The notes beneath the pieces are model-generated. The model was given only the letters and a program-made list of their open reading frames with translations, was not told the origin of the DNA and searched no databases. The position numbers and the translations under genes were made by a program. From NCBI GenBank assembly GCA_937928595.1, contig CALGJV010000004.1, forward strand, positions 62,001 through 126,000: DNA of 64,000 nucleotides, written 5' to 3'. This DNA is from an uncultured Phycisphaerae bacterium. GTDB lineage: Bacteria; Planctomycetota; Phycisphaerae; UBA1845; Fen-1342. Positions 52,324 to 60,420 of this stretch are shown here, in pieces. The stretch's first letter is position 1, and the number at the start of each line of letters is the position of its first letter.

Positions 52324-53760
52324 TCAGCCGCTCCCCAAGGCGATGGGAGTCGAGCGGGGCGGTTCCGCCGCCGGGTCGTGCGCAACGCGGGCCGCGCCGG
52401 GCCGGTCGCGCTCGGGCGGTGGCGGCGTCTCGTCCGCGTACGACACGACGCGGTTCCGGCCGGTCTGCTTGGCGGCGTACATTGCGCGGTCGGCCATCTC
52501 GATGAGCTGAAGCGCGTCCCACGGCGCCCGCCACTGGGCGGCGCCGATGCTGGCGGTGATGGGCAGCGCGACGCCGCGGAAGCGGGCGTCGCCGTCGCGG
52601 ACGGACTCGAGCAAACGGCGCGCGACCCGCTGCGCGCCGGCGAGGTCGGTGGAAGGAAGCAGGACGACGAACTCGTCGCCGCCCATGCGCGCCGCGCCGT
52701 CGAACTGGCGCAGCACGCCGCGGATGCGCGTCGCGACGTGCTGAAGCAGGGCGTCGCCCGCCGCGTGCCCCTCGCGGTCGTTGACCGTCTTGAGGCCGTC
52801 CAGGTCGATCATCAGCAGGGACAGCGGGCTGTCGAAACGCTCCGCTCGACGGATTTCGCGCTCCAGCGTCTCCATCAGCCAGCGCGGGTTGAACAGGCCC
52901 GTGAGGGCGTCAACTCGGGCCTCGGTCTGGGCCTGCTCGAACCGCCGTGCGTAGTGCAGGGCGCGGGCCACAAACGCGCAGATCGGCTCGAGCGCCGGCG
53001 GAGGCACCGTGGCGCCGGCCGAGGTCGTGCAGAGATTCAGCACGCCCACCAGGCGCCCGTCCACCCGCAGCGGCGCAACCAGGCACGCTTCATCCGGATA
53101 GCGGGCCGTGTCCGCCGGCGGCAGGCTGCGCCCGCGCCGCTCAGCCGCGGCCTGCGTGGTCTGGAGCACGCGCCCGCTCAGCGCCACGTCCACCATCAGG
53201 TGGCCCGCCGGGTCATCGAGCGGCACCAGAGCCTCCAGCGGCCGCGTGTGCGTCGACTCGACCAGTTCGAGCACGGCGCGCCCGGGATCGTGTAGGTAGA
53301 GCGAGGCGGTCGCGTAGCCCAGCAGCGGCGGCAGGTCGTGGACGAGCTTGTGACACAGCGCGCGCAGCCGGAGCTCGTGAAAGTGCAGCAGCCAGCCCGG
53401 CAGCCACCCGACCTCGGGCGGCGCGATGGGGGGCGGGGCGGGTCCGGTCCCCGCCCAGAGCACTTGGAAGACTGTGGCGGAACAGGGTTTGCGGACGAAG
53501 AGCCCGGGCGGCAGGTCGGCGGGGGTGGACCGACGGCGCGAGTAGAAGTAGACCCGCCGAACCGGTGTGTCGGGGGGACGCGCGCGGATGGAATCGAGGT
53601 CAAGCCAGAGATGCGCGGCCGGGACCGATTGCGCCACACTCCACTCGGCGGGGTCGAGGCACGTCAGTTGCGCGTGGGGCGGGCGATGTCGCTCGACGGC
53701 GGCCCGCAGCGGGGCGTCGGCGGTGACGAGCACCACGTCGATCCGGGGCGAAGCGACCAC
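52324..53760 (-). CDS. GAF-GGDEF diguanylate cyclase
   Basis: A 478-residue predicted c-di-GMP synthase. The N-terminal ~100 residues form a degenerate receiver-like region (V-L-V-T-A-D-A-P-L; a strand with F-V-R-K-P). A GAF-type sensor (about 130-285) follows, then the cyclase domain with D-A-L-T-G-L-F-N-P and an intact G-G-D-E-F at 360-364. R351-x-x-D354 stands exactly five residues before it, the canonical product-inhibition site, so it should be active and feedback-regulated. GTG start; TAGAAT (53782-53787, minus) 21 nt upstream. First gene of a two-gene operon with the ParA-like ATPase. Confidence 0.92.
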   Translation of the reverse strand: MVASPRIDVVLVTADAPLRAAVERHRPPHAQLTCLDPAEWSVAQSVPAAHLWLDLDSIRARPPDTPVRRVYFYSRRRSTPADLPPGLFVRKPCSATVFQVLWAGTGPAPPPIAPPEVGWLPGWLLHFHELRLRALCHKLVHDLPPLLGYATASLYLHDPGRAVLELVESTHTRPLEALVPLDDPAGHLMVDVALSGRVLQTTQAAAERRGRSLPPADTARYPDEACLVAPLRVDGRLVGVLNLCTTSAGATVPPPALEPICAFVARALHYARRFEQAQTEARVDALTGLFNPRWLMETLEREIRRAERFDSPLSLLMIDLDGLKTVNDREGHAAGDALLQHVATRIRGVLRQFDGAARMGGDEFVVLLPSTDLAGAQRVARRLLESVRDGDARFRGVALPITASIGAAQWRAPWDALQLIEMADRAMYAAKQTGRNRVVSYADETPPPPERDRPGAARVAHDPAAEPPRSTPIALGSG

Positions 53761-53967
53761 GGCGCGGACTCCTTGGCGCGGATTCTATCGGAAGCGCCTG
53801 GGACGGGACTGAAGCCGAACCTGCGCCGGCGGCTTGTGCGCCGCCGCGCAAATCTGATACGCCGGCGGGCCGCAACCTTCCGATAGGACCCGCGTCGTCG
53901 CGAGGCCGCGGCGAGCGCGGAGAGCGCGCCCGCGCCCGGCCCCCGCAGGAAGCAGGACACGCACAGG

Positions 53968-56217
53968 ATGAGCTCCGGCGGAGTGTTCAGACAGGCAGCC
54001 GAACTGCTGACCGGACGCTGGCAGGTGCCGCTGGCGCTCCTGGCGACGGCGGCCGCCGCCGTCGCGCTGCTGCGGCTCGCGCCGGACGCCCTGCCGGTCG
54101 ACAGCGCCGCGGTGCTGGCCGACGCGCGTCTGCTGGAAGACGCGGGCGAACTGACGGTGGCGGCGCAGGCGCTGGACGAGGTGCTGCGCCGGCAAGCACC
54201 GGCCGACGCGGCGTCGCGCGGCGCGCTGCGCGCGGCGCTGGCCCGGATCAGCTTCGAGCTGGCGCGGGCGACGGATCCGCCGGCGCCGGAACTGGCCCAG
54301 CGCGTGATCGCCCAGCAGTTGGCGGCGTGGGCGGACGGGGTGCCCCGCGAGCCGCGCGCCGCGCTGCGCGTGGCCCTGGCGCGGGCGTGGGCGGGCGACG
54401 ACGCTGGCGCGCTGGCGGACCTGCGCGGGATGCTGGCCGAGGCGCTCGACCCCGACGTGCGTCGCAGCGTCGTGCAGTCGGCCGTCCGCATCCTGGCGCG
54501 ACATCCGGAACTGCGGGCCGAGCGGCGTAGTCTGCTCGACCAACTGCTGTCCGATCCCGCGTTGCAGCCGCCGCAGCTCTGGTGGGGCTTGCAGCAGATC
54601 GTGCAGGATGCGCTGGCCGAGCACGATGTGCCGCGCGCGGAGGCCGCGCTCGCCCGGCACGCCGACGCGCTGACCAGCTCCGATCTGAAAGGCTACCTCC
54701 GCTATCTCGAAGCACTGGTGCTGTTCTACGCGGGGCGGCTGGCCGAGGCGCTGCCCGCGGCCGACTGGGTCAACGAATGGCTGGAGCACGAGGGGCACAC
54801 GACGCCGGCCCTGGACGAGAACGGGCACCTGCCGACGCTCAACCGCTGGCTGATCGGGCGCATCCACCTGGCGGAGGACCGGCCGCAGGAAGCGCTGTCC
54901 ACGATCGACGCCGCGTTGGAGGGAGGGCCGGACGCGGAGCTGCGGCTGCCGCTGCTCGTGGGACGCTGTGCGGCGCTGACCGCGCTGGGACAGGAGGAGC
55001 CCGCGCTCGCGGACTACCGGCGGGCCCGTGCCCGACTGGCCGAGACGCGCGACGTGCCGCCCGACCTGCGGACCGAGTACGAGCAGACCCTGGCGAGCTG
55101 CGTGCGGCGTCTCGTTAACGAGTTCACGCGGCAGCTCCCGGCCCGTAGCACGGGCGGCGAGCCGGCGCGCGCGCGGCTCGAGCAGGCCGCCCGCGACTGG
55201 GAAGCGGCGGCAGCGCTGACGCGCGGCGACGAGGAGCAGTTCGGCCTGCTGACCCTGGCGGCCGCGGGGGCCTACGACGCGGCCGGTCGGCCCGAAGATC
55301 AGCGGCGAATGCTGGAAGCCTTCCTGGCGGGCCGTTCGCGCGACCCGCGGATGCCGACGGTGCTGCTGCAACTGGGACAGGCGTGCGAAGCCGCGGGCGA
55401 CAGTGCCGCGGCTCTCGAGGTCTACCGGCAGTTGATCGCGGACTACCCGCGGATCGAGGAGGCGGCGCGGGCGCGCGTGCTGCGGGGCGGGCTGCTGATG
55501 GGGCTCGGCCCCGATTCGTACGCCGACGCGGAAGCGGAGCTGGAGGCGCTGCTCCAGGACGACTACGTGTCGCCGGAGGCCGTCGTGTACCGCGACGGGC
55601 TGCTGGCGCTGTGCGAGCTGCTGCGTCGGGAGGGTCGCTACGGCGAGGCGATCGGGCGCCTGGAGAGCTTCCTGGAGCTTTATCCGCGCGATCCGGAGAT
55701 TCTGCGGGCGCGTTTCATGCTGGCGGAAGCCTATCGCGCCAGCGGCATGCAGCTGCTCGCGGCGGACAGCGCCGCAGCGCAGGCGGAGGGCCGGGCCCGG
55801 CTGCGAACGGCGGCCGAGCGCTTCGAGCGGCTGCTGGACGAGCTGGCGACCGGGGTGGACGAAGAACAGACGCTGTACGCGCAACTGGCGTCGTTCAGCC
55901 GGGCGGATTGCCTGCTCGCGCTGGACGAGCCGGAGGCGCTGGCCGCGGCCCTGGCGGGCTACCGCGAGGCGGCGGCGCGGTTCGCGGGGGAGCCGGCGGC
56001 CCTGGCGGCGCAGGTGCAGATGGCCAGCATCCACCTGCGGCAGGGGGACGTGGTGGACGCGGCCCGCGCCATCGAGAAGGCGCGCTGGCTGGCGCGCAGC
56101 ATTCCGGACGAAGCCTACGCCCGCGCGGGCGGCGTGAACCGGCAGGGTTGGGAGCAGTATCTGGCAACGATCGCGGCCTCGGACCTGTTTCGCGAGGCCC
56201 GGGCGGACGCACGGTAG
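53968..56217 (+). CDS. Membrane-anchored TPR protein at the head of the flagellar cluster
   Basis: A 749-residue protein. One helix near the N-terminus (about 17-37) anchors it, and the rest is built of tetratricopeptide-like helical pairs, e.g. A-L-E-V-Y-R-Q-L-I-A-D-Y-P and A-I-G-R-L-E-S-F-L-E-L-Y-P-R-D-P. No enzymatic motif. It precedes the FlgN-like gene by 28 bp and lies in the flagellar gene run, so a role in flagellar assembly or secretion is possible but not proven. It is not a recognised flagellar protein. Confidence 0.7.
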   Translation: MSSGGVFRQAAELLTGRWQVPLALLATAAAAVALLRLAPDALPVDSAAVLADARLLEDAGELTVAAQALDEVLRRQAPADAASRGALRAALARISFELARATDPPAPELAQRVIAQQLAAWADGVPREPRAALRVALARAWAGDDAGALADLRGMLAEALDPDVRRSVVQSAVRILARHPELRAERRSLLDQLLSDPALQPPQLWWGLQQIVQDALAEHDVPRAEAALARHADALTSSDLKGYLRYLEALVLFYAGRLAEALPAADWVNEWLEHEGHTTPALDENGHLPTLNRWLIGRIHLAEDRPQEALSTIDAALEGGPDAELRLPLLVGRCAALTALGQEEPALADYRRARARLAETRDVPPDLRTEYEQTLASCVRRLVNEFTRQLPARSTGGEPARARLEQAARDWEAAAALTRGDEEQFGLLTLAAAGAYDAAGRPEDQRRMLEAFLAGRSRDPRMPTVLLQLGQACEAAGDSAAALEVYRQLIADYPRIEEAARARVLRGGLLMGLGPDSYADAEAELEALLQDDYVSPEAVVYRDGLLALCELLRREGRYGEAIGRLESFLELYPRDPEILRARFMLAEAYRASGMQLLAADSAAAQAEGRARLRTAAERFERLLDELATGVDEEQTLYAQLASFSRADCLLALDEPEALAAALAGYREAAARFAGEPAALAAQVQMASIHLRQGDVVDAARAIEKARWLARSIPDEAYARAGGVNRQGWEQYLATIAASDLFREARADAR

Positions 56218-56245
56218 CGTCCGCGGCGTGGCTGAGGAGCCGAAC

Positions 56246-56710
56246 ATGGGAATCGCCCCGAACGCGCCCGATGCAACCCGGATCGTGGCACTGCTGACGC
56301 GGCAGCGCGACCTGTACCGGCACTTGCGCGAGCTGAGCGAGAAGCAGCGGCACACGATCACCGGTGACCGGCCGGAACTGCTGCTGTCGATCCTGCGCGA
56401 CCGGCAGCAGCTCGTGAACGAGCTGGCCCGGCTCAACACCGAGATGGGTCCGCTGCGGCGGAACTGGGATGCGGCGTACGCGGCGCTGCCCGAAGCAGAG
56501 CGGGGGCAGGCCGCGGAGCTGTTGCAGGAGATCAACGGCCTGCTGCGCGTGATCCTGCGGACCGACCAGGAGGACGGCGCGCTGCTGGCGGCCCGCAAGC
56601 AGGCCGTGGCCGCGGAGATCGCCGGGCTGGCCGGCGGGCAGCAGGTGAACACCGCGTACGCCCGGCAGGCCGGGACCCCGGTCGGGCCGGCGGCGGACGT
56701 GTCGGGTTGA
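56246..56710 (+). CDS. FlgN-like flagellar chaperone
   Basis: A 154-residue helical protein with the layout of FlgN (export chaperone for hook-associated proteins FlgK and FlgL). Two long helices cover residues ~10-115 (L-L-T-R-Q-R-D-L-Y-R-H-L, L-L-S-I-L-R-D-R-Q-Q-L-V-N-E-L) with a flexible Ala/Gly tail. The ATG at 56246 has GAGGAG about 6 nt upstream; a GTG at 56228 is an alternative. The assignment is based mainly on fold and neighbours. Confidence 0.6.
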   Translation: MGIAPNAPDATRIVALLTRQRDLYRHLRELSEKQRHTITGDRPELLLSILRDRQQLVNELARLNTEMGPLRRNWDAAYAALPEAERGQAAELLQEINGLLRVILRTDQEDGALLAARKQAVAAEIAGLAGGQQVNTAYARQAGTPVGPAADVSG

Positions 56711-56721
56711 GGAGCGGCGGG

Positions 56722-57615
56722 ATGCCCGGTGAGCGCTCGGGAACGGCGACTTCTCCGGCGGCCGCACCGGACGGCGGTCTGGGCGACGTCCTGCGCGAGT
56801 ACCTGGACGTGGCCGGGCGGCTCCAGCGCACGCACGAGGCGCTGCAGGGCGAGATCGCGCGCCTGCGACAGGAGCTGGCCAGCAAGGACCGCGAGCTGGA
56901 GCTGCGGCGCCGGCTGGCGGCGCTGGGCGAGCTGGCGGCCGGGGTCGCGCACGAGGTGCGCAATCCCCTCGGCGCGATTCAGCTCTACAGCGGTCTGCTC
57001 CGCAACCAGTGCCGCGCGGCCAACCTCGGCTCGGCGCTGCAACTGATCGAGAAGATCGAGGCGGGAATCGCCGCAATCGACACGGTCGTCAAGGACACGC
57101 TGGCCCTCGCCCCGCGCGACCGCCGGCTGGCGCCCTGCCCGCTGGGGCCGGTGCTCGCGGCCGTCGCGGACGCGGTGCGGCCGGCGCTGGACCGCAACGG
57201 CGTGCGGCTGGTGATGCAGGGGGCGGAGACCGCGCCGGCGGTGCGGGCCGACGCGGCCGGGCTCCAGCGCGTGTTGGTGAATCTGGTGGTCAACGCCGCC
57301 GAAGCCACGCCGGCCGGCACGACGGTGACCGTGGCGGTGAGCCGCCCGGCGGAGGAGCTCGTCGAGGTGCAGGTGCTCGACGAGGGGCCGGGGCTGCCGG
57401 ACGACCTGCGGGACCGGATTTTCGATCCATTCTTCACAACCAAGGAACACGGCACGGGACTCGGGCTGACGATCGCGCACCGCCTCATCGAGGCGTTCGG
57501 CGGCCGGCTGTCGGCGGGCAACCGCCCGAGCGGCGGCGCGGTGTTCACGCTGGCGCTGCCGGCGGCGTCGCCGGACGCCGACGAGCGCGCGACGCCCTGC
57601 CCGAATGCTGCTTGA
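56722..57615 (+). CDS. flrB: NtrB/FlrB-type sensor histidine kinase
   Basis: A 297-residue soluble kinase. After a short coiled coil (about 30-65) comes the dimerisation helix with H77 (G-V-A-H-E-V-R-N-P-L-G-A-I), then the ATPase domain with N-A-A-E-A-T, D-E-G-P-G-L, F-D-P-F-F-T-T-K and G-T-G-L-G-L-T-I-A. No membrane helix and no clear PAS domain, as in FlrB/AtoS-like flagellar sensors that respond to assembly state. GAGGAG lies 8 nt before the ATG. Presumed partner of the sigma-54 activator that follows 16 bp later. Confidence 0.85.
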   Translation: MPGERSGTATSPAAAPDGGLGDVLREYLDVAGRLQRTHEALQGEIARLRQELASKDRELELRRRLAALGELAAGVAHEVRNPLGAIQLYSGLLRNQCRAANLGSALQLIEKIEAGIAAIDTVVKDTLALAPRDRRLAPCPLGPVLAAVADAVRPALDRNGVRLVMQGAETAPAVRADAAGLQRVLVNLVVNAAEATPAGTTVTVAVSRPAEELVEVQVLDEGPGLPDDLRDRIFDPFFTTKEHGTGLGLTIAHRLIEAFGGRLSAGNRPSGGAVFTLALPAASPDADERATPCPNAA

Positions 57616-57631
57616 CAGACAAGGAGGAACG

Positions 57632-59035
57632 ATGGCCTGCATCTGCGTAATCGACGACCAGGCGATGATGCGCGACTCGTTGACGGCCGCGCTGACCGCC
57701 CAGGACCATAGGGTCTACGGGTACGAGAGCGCCCAGGAAGCGCTCACGATGATCAAGCAGCAGCCGTTCGACGTGGTGCTGACGGATCTGCGCATGCCGG
57801 GGCTCGACGGCGTGGCGCTGCTCCGCGAGCTGCGGCGGCTGGGACTGGACGTGCCGGTGATCCTCATGACGGCCCACGCCTCGGTCGAGACGGCCGTCGA
57901 GGCGATGAAGCTCGGCGCGTTCGACTACGTGCAGAAGCCGTTCAACGCCCAGGAGATCGAGATCGTGATCGAGCGGGCGCTGCGCGAGCGCGCGCTGCTG
58001 CGCGACAACGAGATCCTGCGCCGCACGGTGGAGGATCTCAGCCGCCACCGCGAATTGATCGGCCAGTCGCCGGCGATGCGACCGGTGCTGGAGAAGGTCC
58101 AGCGCGTGGCGCAGAGCTCGGCGACGGTGCTGATCACGGGCGAGAGCGGCACGGGCAAGGAGCTGATCGCGCGGGCGATCCACGCGGCCTCGGCCCGGGC
58201 GGAGCAGCCGCTGCTGTGCGTGAACTGCGCCGCGTTGTCGCCGACGCTGCTCGAAAGCGAGCTGTTCGGACACGAGAAGGGCGCGTTCACCGGCGCCGAC
58301 CGGATGCGCAAAGGGCGCTTCGAGCTGGCGGACGGCGGGACGCTGCTGCTGGACGAGGTGTCCGAGATCGCGCCGGCGCTCCAGGCCAAGCTTCTGCGGG
58401 TGCTCCAGGAGCACGAGTTCGAGCGGGTCGGCAGCTCCGTCACGCGCCACGTCGACGTGCGCGTGATTGCGACGACCAACCGCGATCTGCGCGAATGGGC
58501 CGCGAAGGCCCGTTTCCGCGAGGACTTGTTCTACCGGCTGAGCGTGCTGCCGATCGAGGTGCCGCCGCTCCGCGACCGGCGCGAGGACATCCCGCTCCTG
58601 CTGGACTCGTTCATCGGGCGGATCACGGCCCGCGAGGGCCGGGAGCGGCCGAGGCTGACGCCCGACGCGCTGAAGCTGCTCCAGGAGTACGGCTGGCCCG
58701 GCAACGTGCGCGAGCTCGAGAACCTGTGCGAGCGCGTCTGCGTGCTGGAGGCCGGGCGCGAGGTGGGGCCGGGCACGCTGGCGCCGCTGCTCACCGGCCC
58801 GCTCAAGGTGGCCAGCGCGCCGGCCGCGAGCGTGGCGTACCGCGACGGGTCGATCCTGGACGACGCGGAGCGCGACCTGATTCTGCGTACGCTCGAGCGC
58901 TTCAGCGGACACCGTGAGAAGACGGCCCGGGCGCTGGGCATCGGGCTGCGGACGCTGGGTCTCAAGCTGAAGCGCTGGCGCGAGGAAGGCTCGTTCCACG
59001 AGGAGCGGCAGCGCCGGGCGACCACGTTCGCCTAG
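57632..59035 (+). CDS. flrC: NtrC-family sigma-54 activator, FlrC/FleR-type
   Basis: A 467-residue response regulator. Receiver domain 1-120 with D52 (V-L-T-D-L-R-M-P-G-L-D-G); AAA+ domain with Walker A G-E-S-G-T-G-K-E (about 170-177) and the sigma-54 contact loop G-A-F-T-G-A (about 217-222). A Fis-type HTH closes it (T-A-R-A-L-G-I-G-L-R-T-L). Phosphorylation lets it hydrolyse ATP and open RpoN promoters. AAGGAGG lies 6 nt before the ATG. A -24/-12 promoter lies just after its stop, before flgB, its likely target. Confidence 0.93.
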   Translation: MACICVIDDQAMMRDSLTAALTAQDHRVYGYESAQEALTMIKQQPFDVVLTDLRMPGLDGVALLRELRRLGLDVPVILMTAHASVETAVEAMKLGAFDYVQKPFNAQEIEIVIERALRERALLRDNEILRRTVEDLSRHRELIGQSPAMRPVLEKVQRVAQSSATVLITGESGTGKELIARAIHAASARAEQPLLCVNCAALSPTLLESELFGHEKGAFTGADRMRKGRFELADGGTLLLDEVSEIAPALQAKLLRVLQEHEFERVGSSVTRHVDVRVIATTNRDLREWAAKARFREDLFYRLSVLPIEVPPLRDRREDIPLLLDSFIGRITAREGRERPRLTPDALKLLQEYGWPGNVRELENLCERVCVLEAGREVGPGTLAPLLTGPLKVASAPAASVAYRDGSILDDAERDLILRTLERFSGHREKTARALGIGLRTLGLKLKRWREEGSFHEERQRRATTFA

Positions 59036-59046
59036 GACCCCGGGCG

Positions 59047-59062
59047 CGGCACGCGACTTGCT
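59047..59062 (+). promoter_or_regulatory. Sigma-54 promoter (-24/-12) upstream of flgB
   Basis: CGGCACGCGACTTGCT matches the consensus TGGCAC-N5-TTGCA/T at all but the first base. The invariant GG (59048-59049) and GC (59060-59061) have the exact 10-base gap. The start site would fall near 59073, about 19 nt before the flgB ATG. It directly follows the gene for a sigma-54 activator. Confidence 0.75.
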
Positions 59063-59091
59063 CGCCGCAAGGTGACGACGAGGACCCCGCG

Positions 59092-59529
59092 ATGTGGATC
59101 GACCGGTTGACGGGTTCGCGGACGACGCACGCCCTGGAGCTGTCGGCCAAGTTCGCCGAGCAGCGTCAGCGGGTGCTGGCCGAGAACCTCGCCAACGTGG
59201 ACACGCCGGACTACCACACGCAGCGGCTCGATCCGCGCGCGTTCCAGGCGTCGCTGGCCGCCGCGCTCGCGCGGGCCCGGCCGGGCCGGTCCGACCCGCT
59301 GGAACTGCGCGACAACGCACAATTTGCGGTCGGGCCGGGCGGGGCGCCGCGCGTGCGGCCGGTCCGCGAGCCGGCGCCGAACGTGTTGTTCCACGACGGG
59401 ACGAACGCGCGGCTGGAGACGCTGCTGACGGACGTGTCGGAGAACGCGCTGCACTACGAGCTCGCCACGGGACTGCTGCGCGGCAAGTACGAGCAGCTCC
59501 TGCGGGCCATCCGAGGTCGGATCACATGA
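59092..59529 (+). CDS. flgB: Flagellar basal-body rod protein FlgB
   Basis: A 145-residue proximal rod protein. It carries the axial-family N-terminus with A-E-N-L-A-N-V-D-T-P-D-Y near residue 35, a variable middle, and a C-terminal helix E-N-A-L-H-Y-E-L-A-T-G-L-L-R-G-K-Y. It is exported through the flagellar type III apparatus. GAGGA is about 7 nt before the ATG. Its stop overlaps flgC (ATGA). Confidence 0.92.
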   Translation: MWIDRLTGSRTTHALELSAKFAEQRQRVLAENLANVDTPDYHTQRLDPRAFQASLAAALARARPGRSDPLELRDNAQFAVGPGGAPRVRPVREPAPNVLFHDGTNARLETLLTDVSENALHYELATGLLRGKYEQLLRAIRGRIT

Positions 59530-59924
59530 TCGGCACTTTCGACATCACCGCGTCGGCGCTGGTCGCGCAGCGCACGCGTCTCGACGTGATCGCCGGCAAC
59601 CTGGCGAACGCGGAGGTGACCCAGCAGGAGGACGGCACGATCCGGCCCTACCGCCGCCGGTTCGTGACGTTCATGAGCGGGGACGGCGCCGGCGGCGCCG
59701 GCGTGCACGTGGACGCCGTGCGCGCGGACCCGTCGCCGTTCCGCGCCAAGTACGACCCCGAGCACCCCCATGCCGATGCCGCCGGCTACGTTCAACTCCC
59801 GAACGTCAGCATCACGATGGAGTACGTGGACGCGCTGGCCGCCAGCCGCGCGTACGAGGTGAACGCGGCGATGCTGAACGTGACGCGGACGATGGCGCAA
59901 CAGGCCCTGCGCCTGTTCGCCTGA
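59526..59924 (+). CDS. flgC: Flagellar basal-body rod protein FlgC
   Basis: A 132-residue rod protein. It has the characteristic S-A-L-V-A-Q-R-T-R-L-D-V-I-A-G-N-L-A-N-A motif at the N-terminus, then G-Y-V-Q-L-P-N-V and the C-terminal N-A-A-M-L-N-V-T-R-T-M. Starts inside the flgB stop (59526-59529), so it is translationally coupled. Confidence 0.94.
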   Translation: MIGTFDITASALVAQRTRLDVIAGNLANAEVTQQEDGTIRPYRRRFVTFMSGDGAGGAGVHVDAVRADPSPFRAKYDPEHPHADAAGYVQLPNVSITMEYVDALAASRAYEVNAAMLNVTRTMAQQALRLFA

Positions 59925-59950
59925 GGCGGGCCCCCTGCGGGCGCGCGGAG

Positions 59951-60271
59951 ATGCCCATGGTGCAGCCGGTCTCATTCTCGCCCCTCTCCCCGGTCGGACC
60001 GCTCCGGCCGGCGGAGACGCCCCGGCCCGCGGAGGTCCCGTCCGTTCCGGGCGGCGACTTCGCCGGCGAGGTGCGGCGGCAGCTCGAGCAGGTCAGCCGG
60101 ATGCAGGCCGAGGCCGATGCCGGCGTGCACCAGCTCCTGACCGGGCAGTCCAACGACCTGACGGGCGTCTTCACCACCGCGCGGAAGGCCGAGGTCGCCT
60201 TCAGCCTGCTCATGGAGATCCGCAACAAGCTGGTCGACGCGTACACCGAGCTGCGCCAGTTGCGCGTCTAG
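59951..60271 (+). CDS. fliE: Flagellar hook-basal body protein FliE
   Basis: A 106-residue adaptor that joins the rod to the MS ring. Pro-rich first 35 residues, then helices with V-R-R-Q-L-E-Q-V-S-R-M-Q-A-E-A-D, S-N-D-L-T-G-V-F-T-T-A-R-K-A-E-V-A-F and M-E-I-R-N-K-L-V-D-A-Y, the FliE C-terminal signature. Confidence 0.92.
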   Translation: MPMVQPVSFSPLSPVGPLRPAETPRPAEVPSVPGGDFAGEVRRQLEQVSRMQAEADAGVHQLLTGQSNDLTGVFTTARKAEVAFSLLMEIRNKLVDAYTELRQLRV

Positions 60272-60420
60272 CGGCGGACCGTCCGCCGCCGCGCCGCTGA
60301 GCGGTCGGCCCGCGCGCCCGGCCCGGGCTGCGCCGCGGCGCGGCCGCCACGACGCACCGGAGGAGCCGGTGCCGGACGGACACGGGTTGCAGGCGGCGGA
60401 GGCCGCCGGGAGTCGCCCGG

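Noticed and set aside
53785-57642. A 1285-codon open frame on the minus strand across the flagellar genes
   Set aside because: It is antisense to the TPR, flgN, flrB and downstream genes; the peptide is Arg/Gln/His-rich low complexity. Such frames are usual in DNA this GC-rich.
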